Shown here one piece after another: positions 34,426 to 42,190 of a DNA stretch of 64,000 nucleotides. Positions within the stretch are counted from its first letter, which is position 1, and each line of letters opens with the position of its first letter. The translations under genes and the position numbers were made by a program. This stretch comes from Pseudomonas hydrolytica (GTDB taxonomy: Bacteria; Pseudomonadota; Gammaproteobacteria; Pseudomonadales; Pseudomonadaceae), in NCBI RefSeq assembly GCF_021495345.1, contig NZ_CP099397.1, positions 5,153,001 to 5,217,000 of the forward strand. The letters are read 5' to 3'. The notes beneath the pieces are model-generated. The model was not told the DNA's origin. It made no database searches and was given only the letters and a program-made list of their open reading frames with translations.

Positions 34426-35508
34426 ATGCGTCTTCGTTCGCTGCTTCTACTGCCCCTGCTCACCCTCGGCCTGATCGGCTGCAAGGACGACTCCGCGCCG
34501 GCCGACCAGACCGCCGCGCCCGCCCAGACCTTCCACTGGAAGATGGTCACCACCTGGCCGAAGAACGCGCCTGGCACCGGTACCGCGGCCGAGCGCCTGG
34601 CCGAGCGCGTCAACGCCATGAGTGCCGGGCGCCTGACCATCAAGGTCTACGCCGCCGGCGAGCTGGTACCGGCGCTGGAAGTGTTCGATGCGGTGTCGCG
34701 CGGCACCGCCGAACTCGGCCACGGCACGCCCTATTACTGGAAGGGCAAGGTGCCGGCCGCGCAGTTCTTCGGTGCGGTGCCCTTCGGCCTGTCCACCCAG
34801 GAAATGAACGCCTGGCTGAGCAAGGGCGGCGGCCAGGCGCTGTGGGACGAAGCCTACGCGCCATTCGGCCTCAAGCCACTGACCGCCGGCAACAGCACCA
34901 TGCAGATGGGCGGCTGGTTCAACAAGGAAATCAACAGCCTGGCCGACATCAGGGGCCTGAAGATCCGCATGCCGGGCCTTGGCGGCGAAGTCTGGAACCG
35001 CCTCGGCGCCACCACCGTGGTGATGCCGGGGGGCGAGATCTTCACCGCGCTGCAGACCGGCGCCATCGATGCCACCGACTGGGTCAGCCCCTACAACGAC
35101 CTGGCCTTCGGCCTGCAGAAGGCGGCCAAGTACTACTACTACCCGGGCTGGCAGGAGCCGCAGTCGGTGCTCGAACTGCTGATCAACCAGAAGGCCTTCG
35201 ATGCGCTGCCGGCCGACCTGCAGGCCATCGTCACCGAAGCGGCACGCGCCTCGACCCAGGACATGATGGACGACTACGTCTACCACAACGCCCTGGCCCT
35301 GGACGAGCTGAAGAAGAGCGGCACGCTGCTCAAGCGCTTCCCCGACGAGGTGCTGCAGGCCATGCAACGCGAGACCGAACAGGTGCTCGGCGAGCTGGCT
35401 GCGCAGAGCGACCTCAATGGCCGCATCTGGGCCTCGATGCAGGCCTTCCAGGCGCTCGCCACCTCGATGCATGCGCTGTCGGAAAAGGAGCTGTACGACT
35501 GGCGCTGA
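34426..35508 (+). CDS. TRAP transporter substrate-binding lipoprotein, copy 2
   Basis: A 360-residue paralogue of the preceding gene, nearly collinear over its whole length (shared HGTPYYWKGKVPAAQFF and TMQMGGWFNKEINSLAD) but different in signal peptide (LGLIGC lipobox) and in several positions around the ligand cleft (VGPYND to VSPYND; AVVESMV to SVLELLI). This is a tandem duplication with divergence, perhaps for two related organic acids. No membrane subunits follow. Confidence 0.88.
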   Translation: MRLRSLLLLPLLTLGLIGCKDDSAPADQTAAPAQTFHWKMVTTWPKNAPGTGTAAERLAERVNAMSAGRLTIKVYAAGELVPALEVFDAVSRGTAELGHGTPYYWKGKVPAAQFFGAVPFGLSTQEMNAWLSKGGGQALWDEAYAPFGLKPLTAGNSTMQMGGWFNKEINSLADIRGLKIRMPGLGGEVWNRLGATTVVMPGGEIFTALQTGAIDATDWVSPYNDLAFGLQKAAKYYYYPGWQEPQSVLELLINQKAFDALPADLQAIVTEAARASTQDMMDDYVYHNALALDELKKSGTLLKRFPDEVLQAMQRETEQVLGELAAQSDLNGRIWASMQAFQALATSMHALSEKELYDWR

Positions 35509-35527
35509 GCACGGCGATTGGCGCCGG

Positions 35528-35586
35528 CGGTGCGCATGGCGCACCCTACCCGTGGCAGCCTCACCACGGAGGGTGCGCCGCACGCC
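35528..35586. repeat. REPIN-like element, copy d (decayed)
   Basis: CGGTGCGCATGGCGCACCCT begins at 35528; a partial opposite arm (GAGGGTGCGCCGCACGCC) begins at 35569. It starts 20 bp after a stop codon. Confidence 0.7.
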
Positions 35587-35653
35587 CCGGCCGCTGAAGG
35601 CTCCGTTTGTCGTTCCAGACGCCAGCTCAAGCGCCGGCGGCCATACTTCAGGG

Positions 35654-36235
35654 ATGAAGAAAAAGCCGACCGACCCCGCCCAGATCCTCGATACCGCCCT
35701 GCAACTGGCCGACGTCTGCGGCTGGGAGCGTCTGCACCTGTTCGAAGTGGCCGCCGCGCTCGACATTGGCCTGGACGATATCGCCCGCCATTACCGCGAC
35801 AAGGATGCCCTGGTCGAAACCTGGTTCGACCGCGCCGACCAGGCCATGCTGGCCCGTGCCCGCCAGGCCGATCTGGCGCCACTGAACGCCGAGCAGCGCC
35901 TGGAAATCTGCCTGCTGGCCTGGCTCGACAGCCTGGCCGCGCACCGTTCGGTCACCGGGCAGATGCTGCTGTACAAGCTCGAACCCGGGCACATCCACCT
36001 GCAGATACTCGGCCTGATGCGCGTCAGCCGCACCGTGCAATGGTGGCGCGAAGCGGCCGGGCGACAAACCCAGCACCTGTGCCGCATCGCCGAGGAAAGC
36101 CTGCTCACCGGCGCCTACCTGCGCAGCTTCGTGCACTGGCTGCGCCATCCCGAGGAAGACGCGGCCGAGTTTCGCGCCTTCCTGCGCCGCCAGCTGCGCT
36201 GCGGCCCGCTGACCATGCTGCTGCGGCGCCCGTGA
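35654..36235 (+). CDS. TetR-family regulator
   Basis: A 193-residue protein with an N-terminal TetR-like helix-turn-helix (LFEVAAALDIGLDDIARHYRDK, about residues 29-50) and a helical C-terminal domain, WWREAAGRQTQHLCRIAEES, of unknown ligand. The recognition helix is less canonical than in most TetR proteins, and the fold also resembles COQ9-type proteins. The ATG at 35654 follows CAGGG. It lies alone between two dispersed repeats; no target gene is evident. Confidence 0.7.
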   Translation: MKKKPTDPAQILDTALQLADVCGWERLHLFEVAAALDIGLDDIARHYRDKDALVETWFDRADQAMLARARQADLAPLNAEQRLEICLLAWLDSLAAHRSVTGQMLLYKLEPGHIHLQILGLMRVSRTVQWWREAAGRQTQHLCRIAEESLLTGAYLRSFVHWLRHPEEDAAEFRAFLRRQLRCGPLTMLLRRP

Positions 36236-36248
36236 AATCCGGGCTGCC

Positions 36249-36313
36249 ATAGGGTGCGCCGTGCGCACCAGGTTTCCATGTCAGCGGCCCGCGGTACGCA
36301 CGGCGCCCCTTAC
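36249..36313. repeat. REPIN-like doublet, copy e
   Basis: ATAGGGTGCGCCGTGCGCAC begins at 36249 and the inverse arm CGGTACGCACGGCGCCCCTT begins at 36292. It lies 13 bp after the TetR-like gene stop. Confidence 0.75.
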
Positions 36314-36418
36314 CCTCCACGCTCGGCGGGCAAAAGCCGGAAACATTCTGTCACTGGCCATTGCCGGCTACGGCGGGCAAGATGCCGCCCACGCACTTAC
36401 TTCAGAGAGAAGACCCTG

Positions 36419-37273
36419 ATGCAGCGTTTCCTCAGTATCGCCATGGTCCTGTGCCTGGCGCTGACCTTCAGCTTCGAAGCCCACGCCAAGCGTTTCGGCG
36501 GTGGCAAGTCCTTCGGCTCCGCCCCCAGCCACCAGACCCGTCAGGCCACTCCGCCAGCTCAACAGGCAGCCCCGGCCCCTGGCCGTCAGCAACCTGCCGC
36601 TGCCGCCAGCGGCGCTTCGCGCTGGCTCGGCCCGCTGGCCGGTCTGGCCGCCGGCGGCCTGCTGGCCGCGATGTTCATGGGTGACGGCTTCGAAGGCCTG
36701 CAGATCATGGACTTTCTGATCTTCGGCCTGATCGCCTTCCTGCTCTTCCGCTTCCTCGCCGCCCGTCGCGCCCAGCAGCAGCCGCAAGCGGCCACCGCCG
36801 GCGCGCCGTACCAGCGTGAAATGCCGAACGCCAGCAACGCTCCGGCAGCCGGTAGCAATATCTTCGGCGCGCGCCTGGCCTCGGCCGCTCCGGTGATCAA
36901 CGCCCCGGCCTGGTTCAACGAGCAGAACTTCATCGCCGCCGGTCGTGAGCACTTCATGAACCTGCAGCAGCACTGGGACGCCGACGAGATGGACAAGATC
37001 GCCGAATTCGTCACCCCGCAGCTGCTGGAATTCCTCAAGCGCGAGCGCGCCGAACTGGGTGACGGCTTCCAGTCCACCTACATCGACGAGCTTCAGGTCC
37101 AGCTCGATGGCGTCGACGACAACGCCGAGAAGACCATCGCCACCCTGACCTTCAGCGGCGTGTCGAAGACCTCGCGCTTCGACCAGGGCGAGCCGTTCAG
37201 CGAAAGCTGGCGCCTGGAGCGCGCCCAGGGCGACAACCAGCCCTGGCTGATTGCCGGCATCCGCCAGAACTGA
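36419..37273 (+). CDS. Tim44-like domain protein
   Basis: A 284-residue envelope protein with a signal peptide (to about residue 23, EAHA), a Gly/Ala/Gln/Pro-rich linker, two hydrophobic segments (about 68-84 and 95-115, MDFLIFGLIAFLLFRFLAAR) and a C-terminal Tim44-like domain (FIAAGREHFMNLQQHWDADE; VTPQLLEFLKRERAE). Bacterial Tim44-like proteins of this size are widespread and poorly understood. A strong bidirectional terminator follows. The ATG at 36419 follows a weak AGAGAGAAG site. Confidence 0.85.
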   Translation: MQRFLSIAMVLCLALTFSFEAHAKRFGGGKSFGSAPSHQTRQATPPAQQAAPAPGRQQPAAAASGASRWLGPLAGLAAGGLLAAMFMGDGFEGLQIMDFLIFGLIAFLLFRFLAARRAQQQPQAATAGAPYQREMPNASNAPAAGSNIFGARLASAAPVINAPAWFNEQNFIAAGREHFMNLQQHWDADEMDKIAEFVTPQLLEFLKRERAELGDGFQSTYIDELQVQLDGVDDNAEKTIATLTFSGVSKTSRFDQGEPFSESWRLERAQGDNQPWLIAGIRQN

Positions 37274-37288
37274 TCGCGCGGTACCCAT

Positions 37289-37316
37289 AAAAAACCCGGG
37301 CTAGCCCGGGTTTTTT
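37289..37316. terminator. Bidirectional terminator
   Basis: A perfect 28-bp palindrome with outer A6/T6 runs and an ACCCGGGCTAGCCCGGGT core lies between two convergent genes and should end transcription from both sides. Confidence 0.92.
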
Positions 37317-37339
37317 CATTTGCAGCCGAGGCCAGCGTT

Positions 37340-37795
37340 TCAGCTGCGGCGCATGCCGATATGCGGGATGTCGTCCTCCAGGTAGACCTCGGTCACCGCC
37401 GCGAAGCCATAACGCCCGTAATAGCCCTGCAGGTGCGCCTGCGCCGACAGATACACCGCCACGCCCGGCCAGCGCTGGCTGCACTCGGCCAGGGCCTGCT
37501 CCATCAGCCTGTGGCCCAGGCCGGTGCCACGCGCCTGCTCGGCAATCACCACCCGGCCGATGACCACCTCGCCGCCCATGCGCTGCGGATCGAGCAGGCG
37601 CAGATAGCCCACCAGCGCATTCCCCTCACGCGCCAGCAGGTGGCAGGTATCGCCGACCAAGTCCTGCCCATCGGTTTCCAGATAGGGGCATTTCTGCTCG
37701 ACCACGAACACCTGGGTGCGCAGCGCCAGCAGCTCGTAGAGCGTGGCGGCATCGAGTTCGCGGTGATGCAGGCAGTGCCAGGTGACAGACGACAT
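37340..37795 (-). CDS. elaA: GNAT acetyltransferase, ElaA family
   Basis: A 151-residue protein of the ElaA-type GNAT group. It has the N-terminal LYELLALRTQVFVVEQKCPY block and the acetyl-CoA site IGRVVIAEQARGTGLGHRLM (about residues 77-96), then YLSAQAHLQGYYGRYGF. Substrate unknown. The ATG at 37795 is preferred over upstream codons because ElaA proteins begin just before the WHCLHHREL segment. Confidence 0.88.
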   Translation of the reverse strand: MSSVTWHCLHHRELDAATLYELLALRTQVFVVEQKCPYLETDGQDLVGDTCHLLAREGNALVGYLRLLDPQRMGGEVVIGRVVIAEQARGTGLGHRLMEQALAECSQRWPGVAVYLSAQAHLQGYYGRYGFAAVTEVYLEDDIPHIGMRRS

Positions 37796-37900
37796 TGGAG
37801 AACTCCGCAAAAGCGCCATTATGGGGTGATGGCGACATGTTTTCATTCTGCCAGCCGGCTACTGTATAAAGCCGATCCCCCATGATGAGGAGCCGACGCC

Positions 37901-38308
37901 GTGGAAGAAGTCATCGAACAGCTGCGCGAACTCAACGAGCCCGTCCCGGTACCGCTGGAGCTGCCGGACGAGGAAACCCTGGTGGAGATTCAGGAGCAGA
38001 TCCTCATCCACCTGCCCTTCGAGCTGCGCGAGTTCCTGCTCAAGGTCAGCGACGTGGTCTATGGCCGCCTGGAGCCGGTGACCGCCAGCGATCCGCATTC
38101 GCACACCTACCTGCCGGAAGTCGCCGCCGAAGCCTGGAGCCTGGGCCTGCCGCGCGACCTGGTGCCGCTGTGCCAGGACGGCCGCGACTACTACGCAGTG
38201 GACGTCGAGGGCCAGGTGTGGCTGTGGGACGGCGACGAGGGCGAGCTCACCGACGAGAGCTGGGACTCGGTCTGGCACTGGTGCCGCGACGTCTGGCTGG
38301 AGAGCTGA
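37901..38308 (+). CDS. SMI1/KNR4-family protein
   Basis: A 135-residue acidic protein with the SMI1/KNR4 fold (LVEIQEQILIHLPFELREFL; YYAVDVEGQVWLWDGDEGEL). The GTG start at 37901 follows GAGGAG by 8 bases. Many family members are immunity proteins for contact-dependent or T6SS toxins, but this standalone conserved gene has no toxin beside it, so a housekeeping or unknown role is as likely. Confidence 0.82.
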   Translation: MEEVIEQLRELNEPVPVPLELPDEETLVEIQEQILIHLPFELREFLLKVSDVVYGRLEPVTASDPHSHTYLPEVAAEAWSLGLPRDLVPLCQDGRDYYAVDVEGQVWLWDGDEGELTDESWDSVWHWCRDVWLES

Positions 38309-38321
38309 GCCCGCCTTCGCC

Positions 38322-38390
38322 GTAGGGGGCGCCATGCGCACCCGCCTCGCGCAATCCAGCAGCATGCGCGGTGCGCGCGGCGCACCCTAC
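38322..38390. repeat. REPIN-like doublet, copy f
   Basis: GTAGGGGGCGCCATGCGCAC begins at 38322 and the mirror arm GTGCGCGCGGCGCACCCTAC ends at 38390. It starts 14 bp after the SMI1 gene stop. A partial arm (GGCACGGCGCACCC) follows at 38408. Confidence 0.8.
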
Positions 38391-38492
38391 GGCGTTGCGC
38401 AGGGCCGGGGCACGGCGCACCCGCCGCGGGTGTCCGGTACGTCATCTATCGTCCTTCTGCGCCGGCTTGTACCCAGGCTACGGCGCACCGCC

Positions 38493-39146
38493 TCATCCCT
38501 CGCCCTGCTCCAGCGCCAGCAGGTTGAGCAAAAAGCGCGCGAAGTAGATCAGGTCCTGTTCCATGGCCTGCCGCGCGGCCTTGGCGTCGCCAGCCTCGAT
38601 GGCGGCGAAGGCCTCTTCGTGGAAGTCGTTGAGCCGTAGCGACAGGTCGGCGCCGGTGAACAGGCGGTTGAAGAACGGCCCGATCTGCAGCCACAGCGAC
38701 TCGATCGAACGCACCAGCACCGGGTTGCCGCAGGCGCCATACAGCTGCAGATGGAACTGGCTGTTGGCACTCAGGTAGTCCTGCACCTGACGCTGTTCGA
38801 TGGCCACTTCCATACGCTGCACGCAGTCGCGCAGCAGGGCCAGGTCGTCGCGGCTCAGGCGTGGCGTGGCCAGCTCCACCGCCAGGCCTTCCAGGCCCAG
38901 GCGTACCTGGAAGATATGTTCGTAGCGCTCGCGCGTCATCGCCGGCACGCGCACCGAGCGCTGCTGCTCGCCCTCCAGCGCGCCCTCGGCCACCAGCCGC
39001 TGCAGCGCCGCGCGCACCGGCATCGGGCTGGTGCCCCACTGCGCGGCGAGGTCGCGGATCTTCAGGGCCTGCCCCGGTTGAAAGCGTCCGGCCAGCAGAC
39101 CCTCGCGAATACGTTGATAAAGCTGCTCCTGCAGATTGTCGCTCAT
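38493..39146 (-). CDS. GntR-family (FCD domain) transcriptional regulator
   Basis: A 217-residue regulator with an N-terminal winged helix (LYQRIREGLLAGRFQPGQAL; IRDLAAQWGTSPMPVRAALQ) and a helical FCD metabolite-binding domain (about residues 75-205). It is divergent from an aminotransferase/amide-ligase pair, and two TGTGATCACA palindromes lie in the shared region. It probably represses that operon and itself until an amine or amino-acid substrate is present. Confidence 0.9.
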   Translation of the reverse strand: MSDNLQEQLYQRIREGLLAGRFQPGQALKIRDLAAQWGTSPMPVRAALQRLVAEGALEGEQQRSVRVPAMTRERYEHIFQVRLGLEGLAVELATPRLSRDDLALLRDCVQRMEVAIEQRQVQDYLSANSQFHLQLYGACGNPVLVRSIESLWLQIGPFFNRLFTGADLSLRLNDFHEEAFAAIEAGDAKAARQAMEQDLIYFARFLLNLLALEQGEG

Positions 39147-39240
39147 GCTGTCAGCGTCCTCGTGGCGGAGCAGGAAGCTGGCTCAGGGTCAGCAGGCAGT
39201 TGCGCATGGTGTTCTCCAATCGATAAGCGTCAATGCTATT

Positions 39241-39250
39241 TGTGATCACA
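39241..39250. promoter_or_regulatory. GntR operator, distal palindrome
   Basis: TGTGATCACA, a perfect 10-bp palindrome and the same core as the site at 39304-39313. Its centre is 63 bp from the other centre, six turns of B-DNA, so two dimers could sit on one face. Confidence 0.75.
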
Positions 39251-39300
39251 TAATCAGGCCGATGCTACCTCAAATCAACGCTTACGGGATAACTTGCCAT

Positions 39301-39316
39301 TTTTGTGATCACAAAA
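39301..39316. promoter_or_regulatory. GntR operator, proximal 16-bp palindrome
   Basis: TTTTGTGATCACAAAA is perfectly symmetrical and lies 34 bp before the chosen aminotransferase start. Together with the distal copy it is the likely binding site of the divergent GntR regulator. Confidence 0.8.
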
Positions 39317-39350
39317 TACCATGTGTGGAAATTCGAACGAGGTGTTCAAC

Positions 39351-40742
39351 ATGACTGCCAGCGGTATCAGCCCAAGCGCCGTGGAAACTTTCGTCGCCCG
39401 GGAGCGCGCGCGCTTTCTCGAGCGCAATCCTAAGTCCGTGGCCCTGGCCGAGCGCGCCCGCCACTCGCTGTACGGCGGCGTACCGATGCACTGGATGGCC
39501 GACTGGTCGACGCCGGTGCCGCTGTTCGTCGAACGCGCCAAGGGCGCACGCTTCTTCGACGTGGACGGTCACGAGTACATCGACTTCTGCCTGGGCGACA
39601 CCGGCACCATGTTCGGCCACTCGCCGGACCCGGTGGCCCGCGCCCTCGCCGAGCAGGCCAATAACGGCCTGACCACCATGCTGCCCGGCGAGGACGCCGT
39701 GGTCTGCGGCGAGCTGCTGGCCCGGCGCTTCGGTCTGCCGTACTGGCAGGTGACCGCCACGGCAACCGACTCGAATCGCTATGTGCTGCGCTGGGCGCGC
39801 GCCATCACACAGCGCAAGACCCTGCTGGTGTTCGACGGCTGCTACCACGGCACCGTCGACGACGTGATGGTGCGCCATAGAGACGGCGAGACCGTGCACC
39901 GCTCGGGCCTGGTCGGCCAGGCCTACGACCTGACCGAGCACAGCCGCGCCATTCCCTTCAACGATGTCGCAGCGCTGGAAGCGGCGCTGGCCCAAGGCGA
40001 CGTCTGCGCCCTGCTCTGCGAGCCGGCGATGACCAACATCGGCATGGTGCTGCCCGATCCGGGCTTCATGCAGAAATGCCGCGAGCTGACGCGCCAGTAC
40101 GGCAGCCTGCTGATCATCGACGAAACCCACACCATCTCCACCGATATCGGCGGCTGCACCAGGCTGTGGAACCTCGACCCGGACTTCTTCGTGGTCGGCA
40201 AGCCCATCGCCGGTGGCGTGCCGTGCGGCATCTTCGGTTGCAGCGCAGAGATGGCAGGCGCCATGACCAAGGCGCGCCAGCGCGCCAGCGAAGACAGCCA
40301 CGGTCACGGCCACAGCGGCATGGGCACCACCCTGTCGGCCAACGCCCTGGCCATGCACTGCATGCGCGCCAACCTGGAGCAGGTGATGACCCAGGCGGCC
40401 TACGACCATATGCTGCCGCTGGCCGCACGCCTGGCCGAAGGCTTCCGCCGGCTGATCGGCAAGCACGAGCTGAAATGGTCGGTGACCGAACTGGGCGCGC
40501 GCTGCGAATTCCAGTTCTGCGCCACCCCGCCGCGCACCGGCGCCGAGGCCGAGGCGGCGTTCCATGACGAGCTGCAGATGGCCCTGCACCTGTACCTGAT
40601 CAACCGCGGCATCCTGATCACCCCGTTCCACAATATGACCCTGTGCTGCCCAAGCACCACGGCCGAAGATGTGGACAAGCTGATCGCCACCCTGGATCAG
40701 GGCCTGAGCGAGCTGCTGGCCATTCCCGGCGCCCGCGAATAG
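39351..40742 (+). CDS. Class III PLP-dependent aminotransferase
   Basis: A 463-residue fold-type I aminotransferase related to glutamate-1-semialdehyde mutase and omega-amino acid aminotransferases. Visible signatures: FFDVDGHEYIDFCLGDTGTM, VFDGCYHGTVDDVMV, LLIIDETHTISTDIGG and the PLP lysine in FFVVGKPIAGGVPCG (about K284). The ATG at 39351 has GAGGTG seven bases upstream; the earlier ATG (39321) touches the operator and has no ribosome site. Next to a gamma-glutamyl-amine synthetase it may remove the amino group of an amine or amino acid substrate; the exact compound is unknown. Confidence 0.88.
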   Translation: MTASGISPSAVETFVARERARFLERNPKSVALAERARHSLYGGVPMHWMADWSTPVPLFVERAKGARFFDVDGHEYIDFCLGDTGTMFGHSPDPVARALAEQANNGLTTMLPGEDAVVCGELLARRFGLPYWQVTATATDSNRYVLRWARAITQRKTLLVFDGCYHGTVDDVMVRHRDGETVHRSGLVGQAYDLTEHSRAIPFNDVAALEAALAQGDVCALLCEPAMTNIGMVLPDPGFMQKCRELTRQYGSLLIIDETHTISTDIGGCTRLWNLDPDFFVVGKPIAGGVPCGIFGCSAEMAGAMTKARQRASEDSHGHGHSGMGTTLSANALAMHCMRANLEQVMTQAAYDHMLPLAARLAEGFRRLIGKHELKWSVTELGARCEFQFCATPPRTGAEAEAAFHDELQMALHLYLINRGILITPFHNMTLCCPSTTAEDVDKLIATLDQGLSELLAIPGARE

Positions 40743-40759
40743 TCCCGAAAAATCCTGGG

Positions 40760-40802
40760 CCGTGCGCACCGTTCCCCTTTTGGTGCGCACGGCGCACCCT
40801 AC
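40760..40802. repeat. REPIN-like element, copy g (short)
   Basis: CCGTGCGCACC then, after a 12-base spacer, GGTGCGCACGGCGCACCCTA. It lies between two genes of one probable operon, 13 bp before the second start, and could alter coupling or mRNA stability. Confidence 0.75.
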
Positions 40803-40815
40803 TAGAGACCGCACC

Positions 40816-42183
40816 ATGCAATTCGCCCATCCCCAGGAAGCCCGCGATTTCCTCGCCAAGCACCCCGAGGTGCGCAGCATCGAGCTGATGCTGATCGACG
40901 CCAATGGCATCCCGCGCGGCAAGCTGCTGCATCGCGACGAGCTGCTGGCCATGTACGAGAACGGCCGGCCACTGCCCAGCTCCATCCTCTCGCTGACCAT
41001 TCAGGGCGAGGACGTCGAGGAGAGCGGCCTGGTCTGGGAAGTGGCCGACGCCGACTGCTGGACCTATCCCCTGCCCGGCTCGCTGTGCCTGCAACCCTGG
41101 CGCGCAGTGCCCACCGGCCAGGTGCAGGTGAGCATGCACCCGACCCAAGGCCTGCCCGCCACGCCCGGCGATCCGCGCCACGTGCTGGCGCGCACCATCG
41201 ACGCGCTCAAGGCCGACGGCTATCACCCGGTGATGGCGGTGGAGCTGGAGTTCTACCTGCTGGACAAACAGCGCGACGCCAATGGCTGGCCGCAGCCCGC
41301 CGTGCAGATGAATGGCGTACGCCCGCAGGCGCCGCAGGTCTACGGCGTGTACGAGCTGGAGCAGGTGCAGCCGTTTCTCGACGATCTCTACGCCGCCTGC
41401 GAAGCCCAGGGCCTGCCAGTGCGCACGGCGATTTCCGAATACGCCCCCGGCCAGCTCGAGCTGACCCTGGAACACCGCTTCGACGCCTTGCAGGCGGTGG
41501 ACGAAGGCGTGCGCTACAAGCGTCTGGTCAAGGGCGTGGCGAACAAGCACGGGCTGCAGGCCTGCTTCATGGCCAAGCCGTTCGGCGACCAGGCCGGCAG
41601 CGGCCTGCATATGCACGTGTCGCTGGCCGACGCCGACGGCAATAACCTGATGGCCTCGGAAGACCCGCAGGGCACGCCGCTGTTGAAATATGCGATCGGC
41701 GGGATGATGGCCACCCTCGACGACGCCCTGGCGATCTTCTGCCCCAACGCCAACTCCTTCCGCCGCTTCCAGGCCAACAGCTACGCGCCGCTGGCCAAGA
41801 GCTGGGGGGTGAACAACCGCACCGTGTCCTTCCGCGTGCCGGGCGGGCCGGCCATGAGCCGTCACGTCGAACATCGCATCTGCGGCGCCGACGCCAACCC
41901 CTATCTGGCCGCAGCGGCGATCCTGGCCGGTATCCACAAGGGCATCCGCGAGCAGATCGACCCCGGCACGGCCATCGTCGGCAACGGCTACGAGCAGGCC
42001 CGCGAAACCCTGCCCACCGACTGGCTGACCGCCCTGCGCAGCCTGGAAGGTTCGAGCTGGGCGCGCGAGGCGCTGGGCGAGGAGTTCCTCAAGGTGTTCC
42101 TGGCGATCAAGTGGGCCGAGTATCGCCAGTTCATGGGCGAGGTCGGCGAGCAGGACTGGCGCTGGTACCTGAGCCACGCCTGA
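40816..42183 (+). CDS. Glutamine synthetase-family gamma-glutamyl-amine ligase (PuuA/PauA-like)
   Basis: A 455-residue type I glutamine synthetase relative. The catalytic beta-grasp (IDANGIPRGKLLHRDEL) and ATP/glutamate motifs are present (VELEFYLLDK; ISEYAPGQLELTLEH; FMAKPFGDQAGSGLHMHVSL; NRTVSFRVPGGPAMSRHVEH; DANPYLAAAAILAG). True GlnA features such as the adenylylation-site Tyr loop are not seen. Family members join glutamate to putrescine, other polyamines or monoamines as the first step of catabolism. With the upstream aminotransferase and the GntR regulator it forms a small amine-use operon. Confidence 0.85.
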   Translation: MQFAHPQEARDFLAKHPEVRSIELMLIDANGIPRGKLLHRDELLAMYENGRPLPSSILSLTIQGEDVEESGLVWEVADADCWTYPLPGSLCLQPWRAVPTGQVQVSMHPTQGLPATPGDPRHVLARTIDALKADGYHPVMAVELEFYLLDKQRDANGWPQPAVQMNGVRPQAPQVYGVYELEQVQPFLDDLYAACEAQGLPVRTAISEYAPGQLELTLEHRFDALQAVDEGVRYKRLVKGVANKHGLQACFMAKPFGDQAGSGLHMHVSLADADGNNLMASEDPQGTPLLKYAIGGMMATLDDALAIFCPNANSFRRFQANSYAPLAKSWGVNNRTVSFRVPGGPAMSRHVEHRICGADANPYLAAAAILAGIHKGIREQIDPGTAIVGNGYEQARETLPTDWLTALRSLEGSSWAREALGEEFLKVFLAIKWAEYRQFMGEVGEQDWRWYLSHA

Positions 42184-42190
42184 GCCGCGC

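Noticed and set aside
37901..38308. SMI1/KNR4 gene as a T6SS immunity gene
   Set aside because: There is no toxin, vgrG or contact-dependent system next to it; the fold alone is not sufficient.
39321..39350. Upstream ATG of the aminotransferase
   Set aside because: It lies four bases after the operator palindrome and has no ribosome site; the ATG at 39351 has GAGGTG at good distance.
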